DNA from: Ostrinia nubilalis
Taxonomy: Eukaryota > Arthropoda > Insecta > Lepidoptera > Crambidae
Reading direction: 5' to 3'
DNA: 64,000 nt
NCBI RefSeq assembly: GCF_963855985.1
Contig: NC_087093.1
Coordinates: 4,595,501 to 4,659,500, forward strand
Each line of letters begins with the position of its first letter. Within the stretch, counting starts at the first letter, position 1. Positions 11,361 to 21,900 of this stretch are shown here, in pieces. The position numbers and the translations under genes were made by a program. The notes below the pieces were generated by a model. It saw nothing but the letters and a program-made list of their open reading frames with translations. It did not search any database and was not told where the DNA came from.

Positions 11361-11377
11361 CAGAATCTGAACCTTAT

Positions 11378-11491
11378 GCCCGTTTTCACCATCAATCCCT
11401 AATTTTTAAGTGACCCCTATGGTAACACATAATATGAATTTTGTTGTCATAGGGCTCACTTAAAATTAGGAATTGATGGTGAAAACGGGCA
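11378..11491. mobile_element. 114-bp foldback MITE with TGCCCGTTTTCACCATCAAT ends
   Basis: Almost the whole element is a hairpin: TGCCCGTTTTCACCATCAAT at the left and ATTGATGGTGAAAACGGGCA at the right. Noncoding; no clear target duplication. Confidence 0.65.
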
Positions 11492-12607
11492 CTAATCTAT
11501 CTTTTCCTATTTATCGATATCGATGATTCCAGATGAATTTTGAAATCACTAGCTACGAACCAGGTATGTCAAACGTCATGAGAACTAGGTCGAAAAAAAT
11601 AGTCAATGCCTAACCAATGGACTATTTTAATATCATTCTAAGGTGCCTCCGATGAAATTATTATCAGATTATCACAATTAAGAGTAAATCTAACGATGAT
11701 CATTGTTTCCAAGGGATAAACAGTACATAACCTCGGAGGAAACTTAATCAAAGGTAAGGGTATCCTTAACTCGACTTGTCGACTGTTTGCCATATTTTAT
11801 CAATTTTAACTTGCCATCTATTTTATTTTGTGCAAATACTTAGATAAGTTAAATGCTCTTTAAGCATTTTATAGTGTGAAAATAAATTTTAGCGGAACTG
11901 AGGTGTCAAATCTTGTCAAAGTCGTTCTGGCGAAATCGCTCGGGCGATTTTGTCTACGTTAGTACATTGGTAATACCCAATTAATGTTACGAGCTCTACT
12001 CCTTTAATTCCTCTACGTTTTCCTGGTTCATTACTTACTTGAACTTAAAGAAAATGTTGGCAATTGTAATTAATCTTTCTTTATGTCTCTAAAATGTAGC
12101 AAAATCTATGTAAATCATTATTTAATCATCTTATTGAAACACTTAATTTTTTGAATTTTTGCCCTAAGTTTTTGCTTTAGAAAATTATGTGCACCATGCA
12201 CTTTTTTCAAGATGAGAACTTTTAAAGCCAATTTAATTTACAATACTGAACTAAATACCTTATCTCTCCTAAAGAAATGTAGGTATAATTATCTTACTTT
12301 TTCCTTGCATTAGTATGCAATCTTCATCAGTCCCTACAGCTCCTCAGATTTATCAACAAAATAAAACATTTTTTCACTACACTTCAATTTATATTATCCA
12401 GTACAAGATTAGTAAAGTGGCCTGTATTATTGCACTCAAGTGTAGATATTCACTTGATTGATTACCTACAGTTAATAATCGCAGGAATTATAATAACTAC
12501 TGACATAACTTTTCTAGATAACCTTTAACTGCAATAATTGACACTGAAAGTGCTGCAAATATAAAACATGTACAGTTTAGCATTAAAAACTATCATTTAT
12601 AACTTAA

Positions 12608-12788
12608 CTAGCTTTCCGCCCGCGGCTTCGCCCGCGTGGAATTTTGTCTGTCACAGAAAAACTTTATCGCGCGCGTCCCTGTTTCAAAAACCAGGATAAA
12701 AACTATCCTATGTTCTTTCCCGGGACTCAAACTATCTCTATGCCAAATTTCATCAAAATCGGTTGCGAGGTTTAAGCGGGAAAGCGTA

Positions 12789-12825
<37 letters not shown>

Positions 12826-12853
12826 GTTACTTTCGCATTTATAATATTAGTTG
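12608..12853 (+). repeat. Lep1-type CTAGCTTTCCGCCCGCGGCT repeat with (CAGA)n
   Basis: It runs from CTAGCTTTCCGCCCGCGGCT through CATCAAAATCGGTTGCG, an (ACAG)n microsatellite at about 12788-12823, to CATTTATAATATTAGTTGGG. This matches the lepidopteran nonautonomous Helitron layout, with CTAG start, TATAATATTAG end and an internal microsatellite. Any frame across it is spurious. Confidence 0.65.
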
Positions 12854-12971
12854 GGATTAGTTGGGATTATTAATTAAATAGTGTTTCTGCAGTACTGACC
12901 ACTTTTTAATGATTATTCTGTAAAACATTCAGTCATATTTCTTTTATTTCTTCCAGATTACTAGATAACTT

Positions 12972-12980
12972 ATGGCATAG
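12972..12980 (+). promoter_or_regulatory. Minimal upstream ORF (Met-Ala-stop) before the EAF start
   Basis: ATGGCATAG lies in the same exon as the EAF start and ends 8 bases before ATG 12989. A two-codon uORF this close could affect initiation or reinitiation; that is inference. Confidence 0.5.
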
Positions 12981-12988
12981 TTATCAAA

Positions 12989-15900
12989 ATGGCAGATAAA
13001 TTTACTTTCGATTATGATGAGAGAGAATTAAACTTGGGGGCTAGTTTTACTAATAATAAGTCTTCACAGTACCATACTATAAAATGTAAGTATTGTATCA
13101 TAAATAAAATACTATAATAATATGATAGTGTATGTAAATTTACTGTAAAATACTACTTTAAATTACAGATGACTTCAAGCCAGCATCAGTTGATGTCAAC
13201 AAAATGGCAACCGTGGATGTGGGTACTAACAACCAGGTCACTGTAACAGTGCCTCATTTAGGTATGTATCATCATTTATGGGTTATGGTAAAGTTGAGTG
13301 TCCTCTATTTTTAATTCTTGAAATAACTGTCTTATGATTGAGGATATTACGATTTCCTGTAATAAATAAGAGGCTGACAAAGGTGACTGAGTTTCTACCG
13401 CCATTTCTTCTCAGCACCAGCTGATTGTTGTCCTGAAATGGTAGCAGGGCATGCTATATTGGGATTGGGACTTGTATAAGTACCTTGAAATATTTTTTTT
13501 TATCCTTTTTATATCTGCAATCGACTTGGGTCATAATCAGATCTTTTGTCTTGCTTTTTTTTGTGTTCATAAGGAGGGGTATTTTAGTAAATTCTCTCCC
13601 TCGGTCTTCACTCATTCACGTAGCAATCTAGTCCAGTCTTCCAATATTCAGTCCAAGAAGCCACTAGCATCTTTGGTCCAACTGTAATATTTGCCATCTT
13701 TTCAGTTTTGTGGGTTTGTTCCACTATTTCTCTAGCGAGTTGGTTTGTGTGATGTTTCAGCCTTACCTTGAAATGGGCATACATACTCATGAAGAACTTG
13801 ATTTGATGCTAGCTGTATGTAAGAAAATGATGAGGAAACTAACACACAATAGTTATTAAAAGTTCCAATAACATTTCCAGATGGTGCTGGCGTTCCACAG
13901 ACAGTGTTCAAAGGAAGCCAGCGGCCTTACACGAAAGAATGTGTGCTTATCATTGACAGGGTCACGGGTGAAATCACCTTAGAGAAACTATCTAGTAATA
14001 TTCAGGTTAAAAAGACTAGGTAAGTGATGAAATATTTCTATTATTAACATTTTCACACAAAACTGCACACCACATACATTGGGGTATCCAGGGTCATTTT
14101 TCATGAGGGGCTCAAACCCCTACATGAAGCCTGGGGTGCTATTAGTATCTTATAGTATGAAGATATTCTATTTCTAAGATTTTCTGGGGCTGCCACTAGA
14201 CTAATATGGGGTCATAAGTTATAAAAAAAATTAAAAATGCATTTTTTGACCTTTCAAGCCAATAATACCAAGCCAGTGATAATTTTATCCATTCCAATGT
14301 CTGTATTTTTTGTTACTTACAATTATTTATTTTTAAATAGTTGATTGGATTGGGTTTTTTGCTAAACAGTTTTTGTTTATTTCATTATCATAAGATAAAC
14401 TTCAAGGTAAACGAAAATGATAGCTATTTTTGGTACTTAAGATAAAACATAATTATTACATAAATGCTTATTTTTCCGTTAAAATGCAAAGTGAATCGAC
14501 ACACTTTTTGTTTACCCTGCAATTTGGAAGTTAATTTAAAAACATTTAGTGTCTTCATCCATATTCAGATGATTACAGGCAGCCAATATAGCTGGTGCTA
14601 AAAAAGTTTCTTTAGCTATTGTAGGTTGTTTGAATTTATTCTAAAATACAGGAAAACTATAAAAAGATTGAATGTATGAAAACATTTGGCACAATAAATA
14701 ACTTTTATAAACTAGATTTTTTTTAAATTAAGTAAATAAATAGATGAGTGTCAAGAAAACCATTTATAATGATTTAATATTATCCATATTTAATAAAATT
14801 AACCATGTTCGTACAAAACACAGAAAAAAGCAGCTCAAATGTAATTTTTTTTTCTTGGCTTTCGCGGTTTGCGTTTAGCCACAACGGTATGTAATATTAC
14901 TGGCTGGAATTAACTAGGGAGGTATTGTAACCTTCTTTTTTATAAGACATAATATGCTAACCACACAGCATAGAGCTGTAGAAAGTGACAGCTCAATAAT
15001 ACTGGCTGGAATAAAAAACTAATCTTTTTTTCGAAAAAGGTTTACAATAGTGTCTGAAGTAAAAACCAAAGTACAGTCCCAAAGAGGTTTTAAATAATAC
15101 TGGTAGGAATTAAAAACTAATTTTCTTTTAGAGGTTTACAATAGTTTCAAAGGGGAGGTGCTTTAATAAAAACGTAACTTCACTTCCAAAGAGGTGTTAA
15201 TCCGGTTATATTTCAGGCAGGAGACAGCGCAGAAGCCGCGGCCTCTGACGCCGGTGACCACGGACTTCACCAACACCACTCAGCGTAGCACGTCGCGCAC
15301 CAGGGTCGCCACTAACAGGCGCTCCAACACTAATGCCGGTATGTGTGCTACATGACAACTAATGACTTGAAGTATGGTGTCAGACTTTAGTGAATGAAAA
15401 AAAAAAAACATTCATGAAAATGGTGGTTTTCATGAATGTTTTTTTTTTGCTAAAGCCCGGTCTGTGAGCACGTAGAATTTTGTCCAATGACCCCAATTAC
15501 CCATCCTTATCGCTCGCGCGTAATGAGGGTTTTCGCGCATGAAAGATCCACTAGGTGGCGGGACGTGGATGTGGGGTCTGACTGCTGCGTGATTGTTGGA
15601 TTTTGACATATCTGTCAATGTCATGTCAAAAATAACCAAACATGCAGCATTTGGACCTCGCGTCTACGTATTGCCATCTGGCGGATTTTTCATACGCGAA
15701 AACCCTCATTATATTGCTGTCGCGTCTGTGCGACGGGCGCCCGCAGTGAGTGTGCGAGCGCGACAGCAACATAATTACGCGCGAGCGATAAGGGTGGGTA
15801 GCTTGGGGTCATTGGACAAAATTCTACGTGCTCGCGGACCAGACTATAGACTAAAGAGGGATATAGACGAATCTACCTTTTTTCATAAACAAAAAATCTT

Positions 15901-18900
15901 TAATGGTGTATCCATCCATGTGGCCTTGATTGACGCCTGGACAGTTCTTGACTTTAAATAAGAACGCAAATACGGATTCAAAGCCACGCTTGGCGGTGGC
16001 TTCTTTGGCAGCTTTGCTTGTGATCAGGCCATCATCTGTAGCACGGTAATAATATCATACAGTATTGTAACTTCATATAAACGGACGAAACGTGAGCTTT
16101 CATTCGAAATTCAAATCTCGGTATGCGCTCGGCATACGAAATGGGTGCTCTGCTGAGACGATATGAATTTGCATGTCTATTTTATTCGACTAAATATGTT
16201 GTGTACTCGCTTATGAATTTTGTAATAACTATTTTCTACCATGTTTTATGCAAATAAAGATATTTATTATTATTATAAAAGTCGGGGGTGTCGCGAATGT
16301 GCCAAGTAATAAACGGACGATGTGTTGTTTTTTAAACAGTGTTTTTTTTATAAAAATAATTACAAGTACCTATTTATACGTGTTAGGTAAATGGGTTTAT
16401 AAGCCGACACTAGCCCATGTTAACATTTATGCATGTAAATGGTATGATGATGAAGTCAGTGATATAATTTTTTTAAATTTTCATACAAAATAAAATTTAT
16501 AAAATCAGATTTGTATCAAAATTAAAATTATTAAAATGATGATATCAATTTTCTGACTTCAGATTATATGCATTTTGTACGCTTCAGTCGAGGCGCATAC
16601 ATTTTACGGTCGCAAAATAAGATTTGTTACTAAATCTTAACACAAATGTATTTTTTAAATTAAATCTACTAATGACAGACACCATGCATTTTTATCTGTA
16701 TTCATTCACAAAGTATTTTGTTTGTCAAGATAAAATAAAAAATTACAATCACAAAATACATTCACAAAACTAGATAACAATTCTAAGTAGGCAGATGTAA
16801 TGAAAATAGGGTCTGCAGGTGGACAGCCCTATCGCATGTTGTCATACGGTGACGTACCGCGCGGCTGTTGACATTTATTTCAAAAATATGGTCGAGTTGG
16901 AATACTGTATAGATAGTATTACCGTGTCTGTAGTGCCGCCGTAAGGGGTGAAAATTTGTATGAACCCATTATAGATCGTTATAAAGATAAGTTGCGGCCA
17001 TATTATGGATCGATGCAGCTGGATGAATAAAAGGGGAGAATAGTGATGCGCAATGATATTGGCTGAGATTATAATCTGAATTTAAACATTGCACATATTG
17101 TTTACAGGCCCTGGAGCGGCGGCCGGCAGCCAGGCTCGCTTCAATGGTAACGCGGGGGCTCATAAGCCTAATATGGTGCGCTCCCCGCCGCGAGTCAAGA
17201 CCTCCCCGCCGCAGGCCGCGCCGTAAGTACAAAGTCAAAGTCAAAAGTCAAAATTTCTTTATTTGTTTAGACTAATAAATAGTTCTTACAAATCGTCATA
17301 TGCTCTTAAGGAGCCTCTACATGTCTCATAATCTTTTTACCCTACCAGCGCTTCGAGACCAACATTTGGCAAGTGCTGAGAAGAAGCGCCGCAACAAACT
17401 CAGTCACCACTGTCTGCCGGTTAATATAAATAAATAGAAATAGTAGTAGTAGGTACATTCGATTCAGGAGCAGTTCACTGAATTTACCATGCATTCTTGT
17501 ATGGTGTATCATAAGAATGGGTATACAAGATTGCGTGGTATATTAAACAAGGTAGTGACGTGCTAATATCTAGACTTACATATTAAGGTACTAGTAGAAA
17601 TGACTCGCATACATAAATTTGAATAACTTGGATTGACCAGTCCCCGAAAGCAGCGCCTGTTCACAGACATGACGAGTGAACCAGCCATCGCTTCACTCGA
17701 CCATATTAGAGGGAATGTAACGACCCGCCTCACTACCGCCATCATAGTCGCTGTCATCATCACGTTACATTCCCTCTAATATGGTCGAGTGAAGCGATGG
17801 CTGGTTCACTCGTCATGTCTGTGAACAGGCGCTGCTTTCGGGGACTGGTCAATCCAAGTTATTCCAATTTATGTATGCGAGTCATTTCTACTAGTATTTA
17901 AGTCATCTGTTAGTCTAGATATTAGCACGTCACTACCTTGTTTAATATACCACGCAATTTTGTATACCCATTCTTATAAGATACACTATACAAGAATGCA
18001 TGGTAAATTCAGTGAACTGCTCCTGAATCGAATGTACCTACTACTGCTATTTCTATTTATTTATATTAACCGGCAGACAGTGGTGACTGAGTTTGTTGCG
18101 GCGCTTCTTCTCAGCACTTGCCAATAAATGTTGGTCTCGAAGTGCTGGTAGGGTAAAAAGATTATGAGACATGTAGAGGCTCCTTAAGAGCAAAATGACG
18201 ATTAGTAAGAACTATTTATTAGTCTAAACAAATAAAGAAATTTTGACTTTGACTTTGACTGTCGTTATCGTCATCACCATCATTAGGTCATCTCATCTAG
18301 TCTAGACTAGGGGTCTCCAAACTACGGCTACACGCCACTGCTATCAATCCGGCCCGCGACAGCTTAAGACAAAGCCTTTGTTTGCATAGGTGGGCAGAAA
18401 AATTAAAAATGTTATGGCCCTTGCAACATACCGAAAAAAATATTATGGCTCCAAGGCTTCAAAGTTTGGAGACCCCTGGTCTAGACTATAGTGCGCTTCA
18501 ACGGCGCAGAAATTTGTTTGAAAACATTGCAACAAGTGACGAAAGATGAACTCATTTGAGTTTCAGAATCAATAAAATATCTCTTTTAAATTATTTTTTA
18601 TTTATTGATAATTTCAAAAACAACATCATTATAATAACGTATTGCTATTTATGTCCTATTTCTCTCATCCAGTTGGTCAGGAGGCGGCAACAGCACGCTA
18701 GCGTCTCTCTTCATGATCGGATTAGACGACGCGCCCGCACCCGCGCCCGCGCCCGCGCCCGCGCCCGCTCCCGTTCACAACGCTCACAACGCGCATAACG
18801 TTCACAACGCGCATAACTCTCATAACGCGCACAACGGGTACGGGCGGGAGCGGCCCGCGCCGGCCGAGAGGTTCCAGGAGCGGAGCGTGGTGCCCGACAG

Positions 18901-21900
18901 GCCGCCGCCTGTCTCGCACGCGCCGCCGCCTGTGAGCCATGCGCCGCCGCCGCAGCCGGTGAGTTGACAAACTTCTACCGCGCATAATGTTCATAATGGG
19001 TACGAGCGAGAGGTACCAGGAGAGGAGCGTGGTGCCTGACAGGCCGCCGCCTACCTCGCACGCGCCGCCGCCTGTGAGCCATGCGCCGCCGCCGCAGCCG
19101 GTGAGTTGAGATACTTTTATAACGCCCATAATGGGTACGACCAAGAGGTACTAGGACTTAAGAGAGAAGTGCGGTGCCCGACAGGCCGCCGCCTGTCTCG
19201 CACGCGCCGCCGCCGCAGCCGGTGAGTTGACAAACTTCTACCGCGCATAATGTCCATAATGGGTACGGGCGAGAGGTACCAGGAGAGGAGCGTGGTGCCT
19301 GACAGGCCGCCGCCTGCCTCGCACGCGCCGCCGCCTGTGAGCCATGCGCCGCCGCCGCAGCCGGTGAGTTGAGATACTTTTCTGCCGCGCATAATGTCTA
19401 TACTGATCATAATGGGTACGAGCGAGAGGTACCAGAAGCGGAGCGCGGTGCCCGACAGGCTGCCGCCTTTCTCGCACGCGCCGCCGCCTGTGAGCCATGC
19501 GCCGCCGCCGCAGCCGGTGAGTTGAGATACTTTTGTACCGCGCATAGTGTCCATAATGCTCATATAGGTACGGGCGAGAGGTACCAGGAGAGGAGCGCGG
19601 TGCCCGACAGGCCGCCGTCTGTCTCGCACGCGCCGCCGCCTGTGAGCCATGCGCCGCCGCCGCAGCCGGTGAGTTGAGATACTTTTATAACGCCCATAAT
19701 GGGTACGACCAAGAGGTACTAGGACTTAAGAGAGAAGTGCGGTGCCCGACAGGCCGCCGCTTGTCTCGCACGCGCCGCCGCCTGTGAGCCACGCGCCGCA
19801 GCCGGTGAGTTGAGATACTTTTTTGCCGCGCATAATGTCTATACTGATCATAATGGGTACGAGCGAGAGGTACCAGAAGCGGAGCGTGGTGCCCGACAGG
19901 CCGCCGCTTGTCTCGCACGCGCCGCCGCCTGTGAGCCATGCGCCGCCGCCGCAGCCGGTGAGTTGACAAACTTCTACCGCGCATAATGTCCATAATGGGT
20001 ACGGGCGAGAGGTACCAGGAGAGGAGCGTGGTGCCTGACAGGCCGCCGCCTGCCTCGCACGCGCCGCCGCCTGTGAGCCATGCGCCGCCGCCGCAGCCGG
20101 TGAGTTGAGATACTTTTCTGCCGCGCATAATGTCTATACTGCTCATAATGGGTACGAGCGAGAGCGAGAGGTACCAGGAGAGGAGCGCGGTGCCCGACAG
20201 GCCGCCGCCCGTCTCGCACGCACCGCCGCCTGTCTCGCACGCGCCGCAGCCGGTGAGTTGAGATACTTTTGTACCGCGCATAGTGTCCATAATGCTCATA
20301 TAGGTACGGGCGAGAGGTACCAGGAGAGGAGCGCGGTGCCCGACAGGCCGCCGCCTGTCTCGCACGCGCCGCCGCCTGTGAGCCATGCGCCGCCGCCGCA
20401 GCCGGTGAGTTGAGATACTTTTGTACCGCGCATAATGTCTTATAATGCTCATATGGGTACGGGCGAGAGGTACCAGGAGAGGAGCGCGGTGCCCGACAGG
20501 CCGCCGCCTGTCTCGCATGCGCCGCCGCCTGTGAGCCATGCGCCGCCGCCGCAGCCGGTGAGTTGAGATACTTTTGTACCGCGCATAATGTCTTATAATG
20601 CTCATATGGGTACGGGCGAGAGGTACCAGGAGAGAAGCGCGGTGCCCGACAGGCCGCCGCCTGTCTCGCACGCGCCGCCGCCGCAGCCGGTGAGTTGACA
20701 AACTTTTATAACGCGCATAATGTTAAAAACGCGCATAATGGGTACGGGCGAGAGGTACCAGGAGAAAAGCGCGGTGCCCGACAGGCCGCCGCCTGTCTCG
20801 CATGCGCCGCCGCCTGTGAGCCATGCGCCGCCGCCGCAGCCGGTGAGTTGAGATACTTTTGTACCGCGCATAATGTCTTATAATGCTCATATGGGTACGG
20901 GCGAGAGGTACCAGGAGCGGAGCGCGGTGCCCGACAGGCCGCCGCCTGCCTCGCACGCGCACGTAACATGTACAGTCGCGGAATGAAAAGGTTCGTCACC
21001 TTAGTGTTGGTTTTCGCTTGCACTAGGTACTGTAAGAGTCAAACCTGCCAACATAACCGTGCAAGAAACAGTGCTGCTAACATTTAAATAAATAAGTATT
21101 ACGGTTGCTAACGAATAAGGTTTTGCTTGTTTATTTTTCTATCTCATCAGTGCAATGTTACAAAATGTAGTTTTTTTATTTAATAGATAATGGCAGGTTG
21201 AACCAACAAGAAGGTTTTAGTTTATCAATCATAATAATCTTCTTGACAAGTTAAATCGTCAAACAACTTTGATCTGAATAATTTTGAACTTTAGGTACTG
21301 ACGAACATTTAAAGATTATTTTCTCTAACTCGAGATTATTCTGTAACATAGTTTCAAAAGGTAATATGTGCTCGCGATTCGTTGAAGGAATCAATTTGAA
21401 AACTGACGAACCTTTTCATTCCGTGACTGTACATAACTTTATTCAAAGCCTATAATTTGTATAAAACATAAAACGAATAAGTATAATCATTTAATGCCTT
21501 CGAGATGTCCGAAACTATATTCAAAGCCTGTAATTTGTATAGAACATAAACGAATATAGTCTTTATTGCGTCCGACAGAAGCCGCAGCAAGACGACAGCT
21601 CGTCCAGCTCGTCGAGCAACAGCGACAGCGACTCCGGCAGCGACAGCGACAGCGACAACGACTCCAGCGCGCACCAGCCCGTTCCCAACGGTAAGTGCAA
21701 GTCCATAAAGTTAATTTTTGTGTGTACCTACAGTCTAAAGTCTTTATAACGAAATTAAAGGAAGCATTTATTTATCGTCATAGAGAGTTATCGTTATATG
21801 GAGTGAAGAAAAAAAAACTACATAATATCCTGATGGTTCCTCGTTCGTTCGTTCGTTTCAGCCGAAAGACGTCCACTGCTGGACAAAGGCCTCCCCCAAG

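Larger units (their letters stand above)
9937..12956. promoter_or_regulatory. Shared upstream region between divergent PIH1D1 and EAF
   Basis: About 3 kb separates the PIH1D1 start from the first coding exon of EAF. No coding exon was found. It holds two MITEs (11055-11360 and 11378-11491) and one Lep1-type repeat (12608-12853). EAF coding exon 1 is preceded by TTTATTTCTTCCAG, so EAF has at least one upstream noncoding exon. Possible donors occur near 11752 (AAAG/GTAAGG), but the true first exon cannot be fixed from sequence alone. Confidence 0.45.

Noticed and set aside
12786..12823. CRISPR-like or regulatory short repeat
   Set aside because: It is a simple (ACAG)n microsatellite within a Lep1-type element in a eukaryotic genome.
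18713..20962. Long open frames on both strands across the EAF array (up to 338 codons on the minus strand, rich in Arg/His/Pro)
   Set aside because: They arise from GC-rich tandem repetition, repeat the same peptide blocks, and have no splice or start context. The real coding part is exon 6 ending at 18958.
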